Part shown: in pieces, positions 36,094 to 45,982 of the stretch
Numbering within the stretch: position 1 is the first letter of the stretch
Layout: each line of letters opens with the position of its first letter
Source of the DNA: Pantoea septica
Lineage (GTDB): Bacteria; Pseudomonadota; Gammaproteobacteria; Enterobacterales; Enterobacteriaceae
Reading direction: 5' to 3'
Assembly (NCBI RefSeq): GCF_002095575.1
Contig: NZ_MLJJ01000003.1
Span: 124,001-188,000, forward strand
Length of the DNA stretch: 64,000 bases
Translations under genes and position numbers: made by a program
The notes under the pieces: generated by a model
Seen by the model: the letters and a program-made list of their open reading frames with translations, nothing else
Databases searched by the model: none
What the model was told of the DNA's origin: nothing

Positions 36094-37437
36094 TCAGGCC
36101 TCATGGAAACCGCATCGGGCCAGCGATTGCTGCTGACGCGCCTGATAAAGCCGCATTTCATCCTGCACCGGCGCGCCCAGCGCCGCTTCAAAATCGGCCC
36201 TGCTGGCGTGACCGGCGGAACGGCCCTGCGCCCGATCGCCCAGATTCGACTGGAAGATGCCTGCCGCGCTGACCGGCAGAAAATCCTCATACACGATGGG
36301 ATCGGCAATGATGCGGCCCTGTTCGATCAGGGCCGCCAGCGATTCGCCCGGCTGCGGCGGCTGCGCCTCGCCCTGTTCGCTCAGCCGGTAGTCGAACCAG
36401 GCGAGTTCCTGTTCGCGCAGGCTATGCTCATCATCGGGAAAGGCGCGAAACACCTCGGCCAGGTGCTGCTGATGCAGGTGGTTGTCGACCCCAGTGCCGG
36501 CTGCCGCCAGCAGACGATCGTAGAGCGCGCGGCCTTTCGGCGTTAGCGCCGCGCCGCGCTGTTCGATTTCGCCAAAGCGTGCGGTATGGGTGCCGCTTTC
36601 ACCCTGCTGGAAAACCACCGGCTCCTCCAGCGCCTTAAAGCTGGTCTGGCGCAGCAGAATCGGCACCTCGCGCCGCGGCGGCCCCTCGATCAGCGCCTTA
36701 GGATCGATGCCGTATTCCGGCATCAGCGCCTGCACCTGGTCGATATCGAGGGTGCGCGGCGTCAGGTGATTAATATGGCATCCCGGAAAGCAGACCACGT
36801 CGGCGACCAGGCGGTGCTGCTGGCTTAACGCCTGATAGGTGGCGCTGTCGACGGTGCTCAGCGCGTGCCAGCGGAACGTCTCCAGCGCCTCTTTAACGAA
36901 GGCGTCGGCGTCCGCTTCATCCAGGCCGCCCTGCTGCTGGTGCTGTGCAATCAGCGCCCGGCAGCGCGGCGTGAAAATGTCACGCTGCGCCAGAATCGCC
37001 GCCGCCTTTTCCCGCAGCGGGAGATCGTCGATCAGCTCCAGCCGCAGCAGCGAGGTAAAAATGCGAAAGGGATTGCGGCGCAGCGCCGCGTCGCTCACTG
37101 GCCGAAACGCGGTAGAGTGTACCGGCACGCCCGCCTGCGAGAGATCGTAATAGCCGACCGGCTCCATGCCCATCACCGCGAACATCTGCCGCAGCGTCGA
37201 CAGCTCCTGCGCCGTGCCGACGCGAATGGCGCCGTGACGCTCCAGGTTAAGGCGGTCCAGCTCGTCCGCCGCGGCCAGCCGGCTTTTCAGCGCGGGACGT
37301 TCGGTTAAACAGCCCTCGTTGACGCGCTGCACCAGCGTCATCAGGGTGCCGTACTGCGGCACCTCTTGCTGATACATAGCGGACATCGCCTGCGAGAAGC
37401 GCGTACGAATAGCGTCTGCGCTGAGGAAGTGATTCAT
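36094..37437 (-). CDS. ydcJ: YdcJ, 2-oxoadipate dioxygenase/decarboxylase family
   Basis: 447 residues, the same length as E. coli YdcJ (DUF1338). Relatives such as HglS of Pseudomonas putida are Fe(II) enzymes turning 2-oxoadipate into D-2-hydroxyglutarate during D-lysine breakdown. Conserved blocks are MSAMYQQEVPQYGTL, HSTAFRPV (metal His), FPGCHINHLTPRTLDID and the GPPRREVPILLRQTSFKALE core. AGGAG precedes the ATG. It follows the AAHS transporter gene by 69 nt on the same strand. The activity is known for the family; its use here is inferred. Confidence 0.92.
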   Translation of the reverse strand: MNHFLSADAIRTRFSQAMSAMYQQEVPQYGTLMTLVQRVNEGCLTERPALKSRLAAADELDRLNLERHGAIRVGTAQELSTLRQMFAVMGMEPVGYYDLSQAGVPVHSTAFRPVSDAALRRNPFRIFTSLLRLELIDDLPLREKAAAILAQRDIFTPRCRALIAQHQQQGGLDEADADAFVKEALETFRWHALSTVDSATYQALSQQHRLVADVVCFPGCHINHLTPRTLDIDQVQALMPEYGIDPKALIEGPPRREVPILLRQTSFKALEEPVVFQQGESGTHTARFGEIEQRGAALTPKGRALYDRLLAAAGTGVDNHLHQQHLAEVFRAFPDDEHSLREQELAWFDYRLSEQGEAQPPQPGESLAALIEQGRIIADPIVYEDFLPVSAAGIFQSNLGDRAQGRSAGHASRADFEAALGAPVQDEMRLYQARQQQSLARCGFHEA

Positions 37438-37506
37438 GGTGCCTGCTCCTGACGTGATCGAGATTGCTGCTACTGTAGAGCAACGCGCTGTCGGCAGGCG
37501 AAAAAG

Positions 37507-38841
37507 TTACGGATTTGTGATCGGCTTAAAGCCGAAGCGATTTTTCATCACCAGCATCACTGTGGTCAGCAGCGCAGGGATCGCCAGCAGTACAAAGATC
37601 AGGCTGAATGACCAGCCAGGCGAAAGCATCTCCGCGCCGACAAAGGCGCTGAGGATGGCGCCAACGCGTCCGACCCCGTGCATCCAGCTGGAGCCCGTGG
37701 CGCGCGCATGGGTGGGATAATAGCTGGCCGACAGCGCGTTCATGCCGGTGTTGGCCCCGTTGAAGCAGAAGCCGCTAAGAAAAGCGATGCCGCTCATTAT
37801 CCCGACTTCCGCCGGGGAAAAGCCCAGCGCAACGATCGCCAGTCCGCCGCAGAAGTAGATTGCCGCCAGTGCCAGCGTGGCGTTGAAGCGATCCATCAGC
37901 CAGCCGGCGAACAGCGAGCCAAGGGTGCCGCCCGCCTGATACATCGCGGTGATAATGGCCGCTTCGGTGACCGACATGCCCAGCGTATTTATCAGCGACG
38001 GCAGCCAGCTGCCGATCAGATAGACCAGGAACAGCCCCATAAAATAGCCGCCCCACAGCATCAGGCTGCCGAACAGATAGCGACGCGATACCACGGTAGC
38101 GATTGCGCCCTGCGTCGGCAGCGTCGGCTCCTGAGAGTGAAACGCGCTGTCGGGCCGCGTGGCCCCTGGCAGCATCCGCTCAAGAATAGCGTGAATGCGC
38201 GTCGCCGGCGCGCGGCGGCTTATCAGAAAGCGTACCGACTCCGGCAGGCCGCGCACCAGAAACGGCAGAACTGCCAGCGGCAGAATGCCGCCCAGCAACA
38301 TCACGGCATGCCAGCTATAGCGCGGCAGCAGCCAGGAGGCGGCGAAACCGCCGCTGGCGGCGCCGAAGGTAAAGCCGCAGAACACCACGGTGATAAGAAA
38401 GGCGCGGCGGCGCTCCGGCGCATACTCCGCTACCAGCGTGCCGACATTGGGCATCGCCGCCCCCAGTCCCAGGCCGGTAAGGAAGCGAAACAGCATCATC
38501 TGCTCAATGTTGTTCGCCAGCGCAGTGGCCAGCGTCCAGAGCCCGAAGAAAAAGACGCTGAGGATAATCATCATGCGTCGACCGTAGCGATCGGCCAGCG
38601 GCCCCGCCAGCATCGCGCCGAGCGCCAGCCCGACCAGCGCCGCGCTGATCACCACGCCAAGCTGATGGTTGGTCACACCCCAACTCGCCTTCAGCGTTGG
38701 CGCGATAAAGCCCATTAGCGCGATATCCATGCCGTCAAGGGCAACGACGATAAAGCAGAGCGCGATCAGACGCTTTTGCCAGCGGCTGAGCGCTGACTGA
38801 TTGATTAACTGGCGAACGTCCACGGCTTCGACGCTGGTCAC
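37507..38841 (-). CDS. AAHS-family MFS transporter (aromatic/organic acid:H+ symporter)
   Basis: 444-residue major facilitator of the PcaK/MhpT/BenK group. It has the family motif CFIVVALDGMDIALMGFIAP in TM1 (the Asp pair is required in PcaK) and the loop GPLADRYGRR. I prefer the GTG at 38841, which has GAGGAG seven bases upstream and gives the usual VDVRQLINQ opening; an ATG at 38874 has no ribosome-binding site. It is divergent from a PcaQ-like LysR gene and upstream of ydcJ on the same strand. The substrate may be a hydroxybenzoate or a dicarboxylate such as a 2-oxoadipate precursor. Confidence 0.85.
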   Translation of the reverse strand: MTSVEAVDVRQLINQSALSRWQKRLIALCFIVVALDGMDIALMGFIAPTLKASWGVTNHQLGVVISAALVGLALGAMLAGPLADRYGRRMMIILSVFFFGLWTLATALANNIEQMMLFRFLTGLGLGAAMPNVGTLVAEYAPERRRAFLITVVFCGFTFGAASGGFAASWLLPRYSWHAVMLLGGILPLAVLPFLVRGLPESVRFLISRRAPATRIHAILERMLPGATRPDSAFHSQEPTLPTQGAIATVVSRRYLFGSLMLWGGYFMGLFLVYLIGSWLPSLINTLGMSVTEAAIITAMYQAGGTLGSLFAGWLMDRFNATLALAAIYFCGGLAIVALGFSPAEVGIMSGIAFLSGFCFNGANTGMNALSASYYPTHARATGSSWMHGVGRVGAILSAFVGAEMLSPGWSFSLIFVLLAIPALLTTVMLVMKNRFGFKPITNP

Positions 38842-39161
38842 TGCGAACTCCTCACTGCGCTCACCCTGAGGCATCAGTTTTGGTAAAAAAAACGGCGGTT
38901 ATGATAGCCCATCGTTAACGATAAGACGCCTGATTTTTATATGATATTGAGAATTATTCAACATTAAAGCGCTAACCTGTTGAATTTGAATAACCAGGAT
39001 CGATGTAATTAGCTGCCCTTGCTCACCACCCAGCTAATTTTGCCGCTTTATCAATAACTCGCGTAAAAGGCCGCTTTTTGTTAATTTTATTTTGCAGCAA
39101 AGTTAACAAAACCCTACTTTATTGGTTGCCGACCGACGGTAAAACTCATTAAGTTTGAGAG
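38842..39161. promoter_or_regulatory. Divergent promoter region with a LysR-type dyad
   Basis: 320 bp, AT-rich, between the AAHS transporter gene and a LysR gene, without a gene of its own. It contains the inverted repeat ATTCAACA (38956-38963), 14 bases, then TGTTGAAT (38978-38985), a plausible recognition site for the LysR protein. Promoter elements were not placed with confidence. Confidence 0.5.
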
Positions 39162-40082
39162 ATGGAAAAAAATATCCTTTTCAATCAGCGCATTCGATTG
39201 CGCCATCTTCATACCTTTGTTGCGGTGGCGCAGCAGGGAACCCTGGGACGCGCGGCGGAAACGCTGAGCCTGAGCCAGCCTGCGCTGTCAAAAACCCTTA
39301 ACGAGCTTGAGGAGCTGACGGGCGTTCGCCTGTTTGAGCGCGGCCGACTGGGCGCGCAGCTCACTACCATGGGCGAACAGTTTTTGATCCACGCGGTGAA
39401 GGTGCTGGATGCGCTCAACCACGCGGGCCAGAGCGTTAATCTGCCGGTCTCGACGCGCCCGGTGGTCATCCGCCTTGGCGCGCTGACCACCGCGGCCATG
39501 GGCATGCTGCCGCAGATCCTCGATCGTTTCCACCAGCAGCAGCCCCATGCGACTGTGCAGGTCGCCACTCTGCATAATAACGTGCTGCTCGCCGGGCTGC
39601 GCGCGGGCGAATTCGAGATTGGCATCGGCCGCATGGCGGACAGCGAAATGATGGCCGGACTCACCTACGAGCTGCTGTTTCTTGAGTCCCTCAAGCTGGT
39701 GGTGCGACCTGAACACCCGCTTTTAAGTGACAACGTCACTCTTTCCCGGGCGATGCAGTGGCCTGTGGTGATTTCGCCTGAAGGCACCGCGCCGCGCCGC
39801 ATCGCGCAGCAGATGCTCGATGAACAGGGCTGCACCCTGCCGAGCACCTGCGTCGAAACCTCATCAACCTCGCTGGCGCGTCAGCTGGCGCTTCGCTATG
39901 ACTACGTCTGGTTTGTGCCGTCGGGCGCTATCAAGGAGGATCTGGCGCATAACGCGCTGTGCGCCCTTCCCATTAGTTCATCGGGGCCCGGGGAACCGGT
40001 GGGTATTATTACCCGCACCGGCCATTCTCTGAGCCTTAGCGCTGAGATCCTGATGGCGACCATCCGCAAGGCGCCGGACTAG
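39162..40082 (+). CDS. LysR-family regulator, PcaQ/GbpR-like
   Basis: 306 residues. The N-terminal IRLRHLHTFVAVAQQGTLGRA followed by LSQPALSKTLNELEELTGVRLF is the PcaQ/GbpR type HTH. PcaQ activates protocatechuate-degradation genes in alphaproteobacteria, but no pca catabolic genes are present here. It is divergent from the AAHS transporter gene with a perfect 8-bp-arm dyad between, so it probably regulates AAHS-ydcJ. The start is a typical ATG, with GAGAG upstream. Confidence 0.85.
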   Translation: MEKNILFNQRIRLRHLHTFVAVAQQGTLGRAAETLSLSQPALSKTLNELEELTGVRLFERGRLGAQLTTMGEQFLIHAVKVLDALNHAGQSVNLPVSTRPVVIRLGALTTAAMGMLPQILDRFHQQQPHATVQVATLHNNVLLAGLRAGEFEIGIGRMADSEMMAGLTYELLFLESLKLVVRPEHPLLSDNVTLSRAMQWPVVISPEGTAPRRIAQQMLDEQGCTLPSTCVETSSTSLARQLALRYDYVWFVPSGAIKEDLAHNALCALPISSSGPGEPVGIITRTGHSLSLSAEILMATIRKAPD

Positions 40083-40645
40083 CGGCTACGTTTCGCGTGG
40101 CGCTCGCGGTTGTCCAGCCGCGCCTTTTCGGTCTTACGCAGGCCGACGTAAAGCGCGCCCGCGCCGCCGTGCTGCGGCTGCGAAGCGCAGAAGGTCTGGA
40201 CGTCGTCGAACTGACGCAGCCAGCGCGCCAGATAGCTGCGCACGATATTGGCGTGGGATTCGTTGTCGCGCCCTTTGCCATGAATGATCAGTAAATTGCG
40301 CAACCCCTCTTTACGCGCCTGCTGCATAAAACTGAATACCGCCTGGCGGCAGGTCTCTACCGGCTGGCGCAGCAGGTTAAGGCTGGCGTCCATCTTGTAT
40401 TCCCCTTTGCGCAGCTTATCCAGCACCCCCTGCTGAATGCCGTCGGCCTTGTACTCCAGCGGCGTAGCCAGGGGGATAATGTCGAGGTAGCCGCGCGTCA
40501 GAAAGTTCTCTTCTTCCGCCTCTGCCTCAGGCCGACGCGGCGCTTTGGTCGAGGGCGATTTTAGCCACAGGGTGCTGGCGCTGTCTTTCAATGGAGTGAC
40601 GTCACCCATGGCATCCCGAAACAGGTCTTCATCGTCCAGGTTCAT
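40079..40645 (-). CDS. ydaL: Smr-domain DNA endonuclease YdaL
   Basis: 188 residues (E. coli 187). Its C-terminal Smr (MutS2-related) domain has the signature LLIIHGKGRDNESHANIVRS and the GGAGALYVGLRK end. E. coli SmrA/YdaL has nicking endonuclease activity in vitro. The N-terminus MNLDDEDLFRDAMGDV supports the ATG at 40645 over one five codons earlier. It is divergent from fnr and overlaps the stop of the LysR gene by four bases. In E. coli ydaL lies several genes from fnr (ogt and abg between), and those genes are absent here. Confidence 0.94.
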   Translation of the reverse strand: MNLDDEDLFRDAMGDVTPLKDSASTLWLKSPSTKAPRRPEAEAEEENFLTRGYLDIIPLATPLEYKADGIQQGVLDKLRKGEYKMDASLNLLRQPVETCRQAVFSFMQQARKEGLRNLLIIHGKGRDNESHANIVRSYLARWLRQFDDVQTFCASQPQHGGAGALYVGLRKTEKARLDNRERHAKRSR

Positions 40646-40932
40646 AGTAATTTCTCTCACGCCAGATCAATTAGGGAACAGAGATCATATCCGTCTCTGC
40701 AGATGCAATAGTAGCAAACGCCAAAAAAGGTGTGCCAGCGCTGAATCGCGCCAGATTGACGTTTAGAAAATGCGCATCGGGATCAAAAAAGTGGAAAGTT
40801 TTCGTGCCAGATAACAAAAGTGTGACGCGCAGGGCTTGCTACAGCGCGGTTCCGCGCCACTCCTGACATCCCTACTCTTTATAAGCCTAAAACTGCTCGG
40901 ACGAGTTCCCTTCAGCACAAAAAATGTTAAAA

Positions 40933-40946
40933 TTGACACCAGTCAA
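40933..40946. promoter_or_regulatory. FNR box upstream of fnr
   Basis: TTGAC-ACCA-GTCAA, a perfect dyad close to the FNR consensus TTGAT-N4-ATCAA, 20 bp before the fnr start. E. coli FNR represses its own gene through a site in this position. Confidence 0.7.
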
Positions 40947-40965
40947 TAATCGTCGAGCGTACATT

Positions 40966-41718
40966 ATGATCACTGAAAAACGCACCATTCGCCGTATTCA
41001 GTCAGGTGGCTGTGCCATCCACTGTCAGGACTGCAGCATTAGTCAGCTATGCATTCCGTTCACCCTGAACGAACATGAGCTGGATCAGCTCGACAATATT
41101 ATCGAGCGCAAAAAACCGATTCAAAAAGGCCAGACGCTGTTTAAAGCGGGCGATGATTTGAAATCGCTCTACGCTATCCGCTCCGGCACCATTAAAAGTT
41201 ATACCATCACCGAACAGGGCGACGAGCAGATTACCGGCTTCCATCTGGCGGGCGATCTGGTCGGCTTCGACGCCATTATGAGCGGCAGCCACCCGAGCTT
41301 CGCGCAGGCGCTGGAAACGGCGATGGTCTGCGAGATCCCATTCGAAACGCTGGACGATTTGTCAGGCAAAATGCCGGCTCTGCGCCAGCAGATGATGCGT
41401 CTGATGAGCGGCGAAATCAAAGGCGACCAGGATATGATCCTGCTGCTGTCGAAGAAAAACGCCGAAGAGCGACTGGCCGCGTTTATCTGGAATCTTTCCC
41501 GCCGTTTCGGCCAGCGCGGCTTCTCGCAGCGCGAGTTCCGCCTGACGATGACGCGCGGCGACATCGGCAACTACCTCGGCCTGACCGTCGAGACTATCAG
41601 CCGCCTGCTGGGCCGTTTTCAGAAATCGGGCATGCTGGCGGTGAAAGGCAAATATATCACCATTGAAAACCATGACCTGCTGTCCGAACTGGCCGGTCAG
41701 AGCGTTCAGGCTGCTTAA
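40966..41718 (+). CDS. fnr: FNR, oxygen-sensing global regulator
   Basis: 250 residues, the same length as E. coli FNR and over 90 percent similar by eye. It controls the aerobic/anaerobic switch. The [4Fe-4S] ligands Cys20, Cys23 and Cys29 are in [14 protein letters not shown], and Cys122 is in AMVCEIPFE. The recognition helix [10 protein letters not shown] is intact. I used the ATG at 40966 ([12 protein letters not shown]); the frame is open further upstream, but that would overrun the FNR box. It is divergent from ydaL and upstream of uspE, as in many enterobacteria. Confidence 0.98.
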   Translation: MITEKRTIRRIQSGGCAIHCQDCSISQLCIPFTLNEHELDQLDNIIERKKPIQKGQTLFKAGDDLKSLYAIRSGTIKSYTITEQGDEQITGFHLAGDLVGFDAIMSGSHPSFAQALETAMVCEIPFETLDDLSGKMPALRQQMMRLMSGEIKGDQDMILLLSKKNAEERLAAFIWNLSRRFGQRGFSQREFRLTMTRGDIGNYLGLTVETISRLLGRFQKSGMLAVKGKYITIENHDLLSELAGQSVQAA

Positions 41719-41739
41719 TTAATTGGTCGCCTAATGATT

Positions 41740-41776
41740 AGAGTTGCAGGTATGCGCGCAATGCCTCTGCAACTCT
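41740..41776 (+). terminator. Hairpin after fnr
   Basis: AGAGTTGCAG pairs perfectly with CTGCAACTCT over a 17-base loop, 22 nt after the fnr stop. No T tract, so termination is uncertain. Confidence 0.45.
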
Positions 41777-41892
41777 GATTGGCACCGCAAATTTGTTAGT
41801 TTATTGATCCCACAGCAACTTTTCCGCTTCTTCCCGTCCTTAACTTAGGCTATCTTTAAACCAGTTCGCCTTGGTTTAAGGAGTTATTCCCT

Positions 41893-42855
41893 ATGTCCCG
41901 CTACCAAAATATGCTGGTCGCTATCGATCCCCAGCAAGACGATCAGCCGGCGCTGCGCCGCGCGGTTTACCTTAATCAGCGTATCGGCGGCAAAATCAAA
42001 GCCTATCTGCCGATTTACGATTTCTCGTATGAGATGACCACGCTGCTCTCCCCTGACGAGCGCGCATCGATGCGGCAAGGCGTGATCAGCCAGCGCACCG
42101 AGTGGATCCGCGAGCAGGCGCGCGCCTATCTTGAGGCAGGCGTGGAGATCGAAATTAAGGTGGTCTGGCATAATCGTCCCTATGAAGCGATTATTCAGGA
42201 AGTGCTGGCGCACGGGCACGATCTGGTGCTGAAGATGGCGCATCAGCACGACCGGCTGGAAGCGGTGATCTTTACGCCTACCGACTGGCATCTGCTGCGT
42301 AAGTGCCCTTGCCCGGTGTGGATGGTAAAAGATCAGCCCTGGCCGGAAGGCGGCAAAGCGGTAGTGGCGGTCAATCTCGCCAGCGAAGAGCCGCACCACG
42401 ATGAGCTGAACCAGAAGCTGATCCGCGAAACCACGCGGCTGGCGGAGATGGTGAACCACACCGAGGTGCATCTGGTGGGCGCCTATCCTGTTACCCCGAT
42501 CAACATCGCGATTGAACTGCCTGATTTCGATCCCAGCGTTTATAACGACGCAATCCGCGGCCAGCATCTGGTGGCGATGAAGGCGCTGCGTCAGAAATTC
42601 GCTATCCGCGAGGAGTTTACCCACGTCGCCAAGGGGCTGCCTGAAGAGGTGATCCCCGATATCGCCAGCCAGCTCAGCGCCGGTATTGTAGTGCTCGGCA
42701 CCATCGGCCGCACCGGCCTGTCGGCGGCGTTTCTCGGCAATACGGCGGAACAGGTTATCGACCATCTGCGCTGCGATTTGCTGGCGATCAAGCCTGACGA
42801 TTTTGCCTCGCCCATTACGCTCGATGACGACGATGAAGAGGATGACGAGGAATAA
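41893..42855 (+). CDS. uspE: Universal stress protein UspE
   Basis: 320 residues (E. coli 316) with two tandem Usp domains (about 1-150 and 160-305). The second carries the G-rich motif [15 protein letters not shown]. UspE supports motility, aggregation and resistance to DNA damage in E. coli. AAGGAG precedes the ATG by eight bases. The C-terminus ends in an acidic run ([11 protein letters not shown]) longer than I recall in E. coli. It is downstream of fnr and followed by a strong terminator and a dispersed repeat. Confidence 0.96.
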   Translation: MSRYQNMLVAIDPQQDDQPALRRAVYLNQRIGGKIKAYLPIYDFSYEMTTLLSPDERASMRQGVISQRTEWIREQARAYLEAGVEIEIKVVWHNRPYEAIIQEVLAHGHDLVLKMAHQHDRLEAVIFTPTDWHLLRKCPCPVWMVKDQPWPEGGKAVVAVNLASEEPHHDELNQKLIRETTRLAEMVNHTEVHLVGAYPVTPINIAIELPDFDPSVYNDAIRGQHLVAMKALRQKFAIREEFTHVAKGLPEEVIPDIASQLSAGIVVLGTIGRTGLSAAFLGNTAEQVIDHLRCDLLAIKPDDFASPITLDDDDEEDDEE

Positions 42856-42859
42856 GAGC

Positions 42860-42883
42860 AAGGGCGGCCAGCTGGCCGCCCTT
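42860..42883 (+). terminator. uspE terminator
   Basis: 24-bp perfect palindrome centred on GGCCAGCTGGCC with AAGGGC/GCCCTT ends, five bases after the stop. A near-identical copy lies at 43033-43056. Confidence 0.65.
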
Positions 42884-42902
42884 AACGTGTAGATAAACGT
42901 TA

Positions 42903-43016
42903 AACGCGGGAGACATGGACCGAAGAGCAAAGCGTCCCGCGCAAGGGACTGCGCGGGTCGAGCCGCCAGGGATGGCGCTTTTGCGTCTTTGCGATCGGGC
43001 CTTGTCACCCGCGTCG
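42903..43016 (-). repeat. Dispersed structured repeat, copy B
   Basis: In the convergent uspE/pntB gap, opposite in orientation to copy A (18543-18655) and sharing its ordered blocks. It contains internal inverted repeats: CCCGCGCA/TGCGCGGG around 42936-42957, and AGCCGCCA...TGGCG around 42961-42977. It is therefore likely to fold in RNA. It is bracketed by two nearly identical palindromic terminators. Confidence 0.7.
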
Positions 43017-43032
43017 GCACATTTATAAAGCT

Positions 43033-43056
43033 AAGGGCGGCCAGTTGGCCGCCCTT
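43033..43056 (-). terminator. pntB terminator, duplicate of the uspE terminator
   Basis: Palindrome of AAGGGCGGCCA with TTGGCCGCCCTT, differing from the 42860-42883 copy by one base. It lies five bases beyond the pntB stop on the minus strand. Confidence 0.65.
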
Positions 43057-43060
43057 GTTG

Positions 43061-44449
43061 TTACAGCGCTTTCAGTATTCCTTCCACGCTCGCTTTGGCG
43101 TCGCCGAACAGCATCTGCGTGTTCTCTTTGAAGAACAGCGGATTCTGCACCCCGGCATAGCCGGTATTCATCGAACGCTTAAACACGATTACGTTCTGCG
43201 CCTTCCACACTTCCAGCACCGGCATGCCCGCAATAGGGCTGCGCGGATCGTCCTGCGCCGCCGGGTTGACGGTGTCGTTGGCGCCGATGACCAGCACGGT
43301 ATCGGTGTCGGCGAAGTCGTCGTTAATCTCATCCATCTCCAGCACCACGTCGTAAGGCACTTTCGCCTCCGCCAGCAGCACGTTCATATGGCCTGGCAGA
43401 CGTCCCGCGACCGGGTGAATGCCGAAGCGCACCTTGACGCCGCGCGCGCGCAGCTTCTCTGTGATCTCCGCCACCGGATACTGCGCCTGCGCCACCGCCA
43501 TGCCGTAGCCCGGGGTGATGATCACCGATGAAGAGTGCTTCAGCAGTTCGGCCGTCTCTTCCACGCTGATTTCGCGATGCTCGCCCGCCTCTTCGCTCTC
43601 GCCGCCCGCGCTGCTGTCGGTGCCGAAGCCGCCGGCGATCACGCTGAAAAAGGAGCGGTTCATCGCCTTACACATAATGTAAGAGAGGATGGCGCCCGAC
43701 GACCCCACCAGCGCGCCGGTCACGATCAGCAGGTCATTGCTCAGCATAAAGCCCGCCGCCGCCGCCGCCCAGCCCGAGTAGGAGTTAAGCATCGACACCA
43801 CCACCGGCATATCTGCGCCGCCGATAGAGGCCACCAGATGCCAGCCGAAGGCGAGCGCGATCAGCGTCATCAGCAGCAGCGCGAATACCTGCGCGCCGGT
43901 GCTCTCGGTGCGTACAAACCACAGCAGCAGCAGGAAAGAGACCACCAGCGCCAGCAGGTTGAGCTTATGGCGATGCGGCAGCATCAGCGGACGCGATGAG
44001 ATCTTGCCGCGCAGCTTGCCGAACGCCACCAGCGAGCCGGTAAAAGTCACGGCGCCGATAAAGATGCCGAGGAAGACTTCGGTCAGGTGAATATTCTCCA
44101 TCACCGCAGGCAGGCCCGGACCGTGATCGATAAAGCTGTTGAAGCCCACCAGCACCGCGGCCAGGCCGACGAAGCTGTGCAGGATCGCCACCAGCTCCGG
44201 CATTTCGGTCATTTCGACCTTCTGCGCCAGACGCATGCCGATAGCGCCGCCAATTACCATCGCCAGCAAAATCCAGGCGACATGGCCGCTGTCGGGACCA
44301 AAAATGGTCGCCAGCAGCGCCAGCGCCATTCCGCTGATGCCGAAGAGATTGCCCTGCTTCGAGGTCTCATGCTTCGAGAGCCCCGCCAGGCTGAAAATAA
44401 ACAGAATCGCGGCAACAATGTATGCTGCAGTTACTAATCCGCCAGACAT
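43061..44449 (-). CDS. pntB: NAD(P) transhydrogenase subunit beta PntB
   Basis: 462 residues, identical in length to E. coli PntB. It is membrane domain II plus the NADP(H)-binding domain III of the proton-translocating transhydrogenase, which makes NADPH from NADH using the proton gradient. Eight or nine membrane segments (residues 1-260) are followed by [30 protein letters not shown] and the NADP site [13 protein letters not shown]. It begins three bases after pntA in a two-gene operon. Confidence 0.98.
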   Translation of the reverse strand: MSGGLVTAAYIVAAILFIFSLAGLSKHETSKQGNLFGISGMALALLATIFGPDSGHVAWILLAMVIGGAIGMRLAQKVEMTEMPELVAILHSFVGLAAVLVGFNSFIDHGPGLPAVMENIHLTEVFLGIFIGAVTFTGSLVAFGKLRGKISSRPLMLPHRHKLNLLALVVSFLLLLWFVRTESTGAQVFALLLMTLIALAFGWHLVASIGGADMPVVVSMLNSYSGWAAAAAGFMLSNDLLIVTGALVGSSGAILSYIMCKAMNRSFFSVIAGGFGTDSSAGGESEEAGEHREISVEETAELLKHSSSVIITPGYGMAVAQAQYPVAEITEKLRARGVKVRFGIHPVAGRLPGHMNVLLAEAKVPYDVVLEMDEINDDFADTDTVLVIGANDTVNPAAQDDPRSPIAGMPVLEVWKAQNVIVFKRSMNTGYAGVQNPLFFKENTQMLFGDAKASVEGILKAL

Positions 44450-44452
44450 CGG

Positions 44453-45982
44453 TTACCCCTTACGAAACATTTTCAGCATGCGCTGGGTGACGGTGAAACC
44501 GCCGAAAATATTGATGCTGGCAATCAGCACCGCAATAAACGAAATAAAGGTGACCCAGCCGCCATGCCCCATCTGCAGCACCGCGCCAACCACGATAATG
44601 CCGGAGATGGCGTTGGTGACCGACATCAGCGGCGTATGCAGCGCGTGGCTGACGTTCCATACCACGTAGTAGCCGACCACGCAGGCGAGCGCGAACACGG
44701 TGAAGTGCGACAGGAACGCCGCGGGAGCGACGTTGGCGAGGCAGGCGAACAGCACGATCGCCAGCGCCAGCAGCAGATACTTACGCCAGGTGGGCGCCGG
44801 CTTCGCCGCCTCCTTGACCACCGGCTGCGCCGCAGGCGCCGCTTTCGGCGCGGCGGAGACCTGAATCGGCGGCGCGGGCCAGGTGACCTCGCCGTCGCGG
44901 ATCACGGTCACGCCGCGCACCACGACGTCGTCGAAATCGATGGCGATTTCGCCGTTCTTCTCTTTGCACAGCAGCTTCATCAGGTTCACCAGATTGGTGC
45001 CGTAGAGCTGAGAGGATTGGGTCGGCAGGCGGCTGGGAAGATCGGTATAGCCAATGATCTTCACGCCGTTGTCGCTGACGGTAACGCGATCGGCAACGGT
45101 CAGCTCGCAGTTGCCGCCGGTTTGCGCCGCCAAATCGACGATGACGCTGCCCGGCTTCATGCTGGCCACCATCTCGGCGGTAATCAGTTTCGGCGCCGGT
45201 TTGCCCGGAATCAGCGCCGTGGTGACGATGATGTCGACCTCTTTCGCCTGCGCGGCGAACAGCGCCATCTCCGCCTTGATAAAGGCTTCCGACATCACTT
45301 TCGCATAGCCGTCACCGCTGCCCGCTTCCTCTTCGAAATCGAGCTCAAGGAATTCGGCGCCCATGCTCTGCACCTGCTCTTTCACTTCCGGGCGGGTATC
45401 GAAGGCGCGCACGATGGCGCCGAGGCTGCCCGCCGCGCCAATAGCCGCCAGGCCAGCGACGCCCGCGCCGATCACCATCACTTTCGCCGGCGGCACTTTT
45501 CCCGCCGCGGTGATCTGTCCGGTAAAGAAACGGCCGAACTCATGGGCGGCTTCGACGATGGCGCGATAGCCGGCGATGTTGGCCATTGAACTGAGGGCAT
45601 CCAGCGACTGGGCGCGCGAGATGCGCGGCACGGCATCCATCGCCATTACGGTCACCTGACGCGCCGCCAGCTTCTCCAGCAGCGCCGCGTTTTGCGCCGG
45701 CCAGACAAAGCTCACCAGCGTGCTTCCCGCACGGGTCAGCGCGATCTCCTCGTCATCGGGCGCGTTGACCTTCAGCACGATATCGGACTGCCAGATCTGC
45801 TGGCTGTCGCAGAGGGTGGCGCCTGCGGCGGCGAAACTCTCGTCATCAAAACTGGCGCGTTTGCCTGCCTCATGCTCGACGGCGACGCTAAAACCCAGTT
45901 TGATAAGCTGCTCTACGGTTTTCGGCGTCGCCGCCACGCGCGCCTCGTTGGGCAATCGCTCTTTGGGTATTCCAATTAACAT
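44453..45982 (-). CDS. pntA: NAD(P) transhydrogenase subunit alpha PntA
   Basis: 509 residues (E. coli 510): NAD(H)-binding domain I ([56 protein letters not shown]), then a variable Ala/Pro/Lys-rich linker near residues 395-420 and four C-terminal membrane helices. I used the ATG at 45982, placed six bases from AAGGG; an in-frame ATG two codons earlier is too close to it. It is the first gene of pntAB and is divergent from ydgH, as in E. coli. Confidence 0.97.
   Translation of the reverse strand: MLIGIPKERLPNEARVAATPKTVEQLIKLGFSVAVEHEAGKRASFDDESFAAAGATLCDSQQIWQSDIVLKVNAPDDEEIALTRAGSTLVSFVWPAQNAALLEKLAARQVTVMAMDAVPRISRAQSLDALSSMANIAGYRAIVEAAHEFGRFFTGQITAAGKVPPAKVMVIGAGVAGLAAIGAAGSLGAIVRAFDTRPEVKEQVQSMGAEFLELDFEEEAGSGDGYAKVMSEAFIKAEMALFAAQAKEVDIIVTTALIPGKPAPKLITAEMVASMKPGSVIVDLAAQTGGNCELTVADRVTVSDNGVKIIGYTDLPSRLPTQSSQLYGTNLVNLMKLLCKEKNGEIAIDFDDVVVRGVTVIRDGEVTWPAPPIQVSAAPKAAPAAQPVVKEAAKPAPTWRKYLLLALAIVLFACLANVAPAAFLSHFTVFALACVVGYYVVWNVSHALHTPLMSVTNAISGIIVVGAVLQMGHGGWVTFISFIAVLIASINIFGGFTVTQRMLKMFRKG

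Noticed and set aside
41884-43020. Minus-strand 378-codon frame covering uspE and the dispersed repeat
   Set aside because: Antisense to uspE; its start lies in the repeat and it has no family character.
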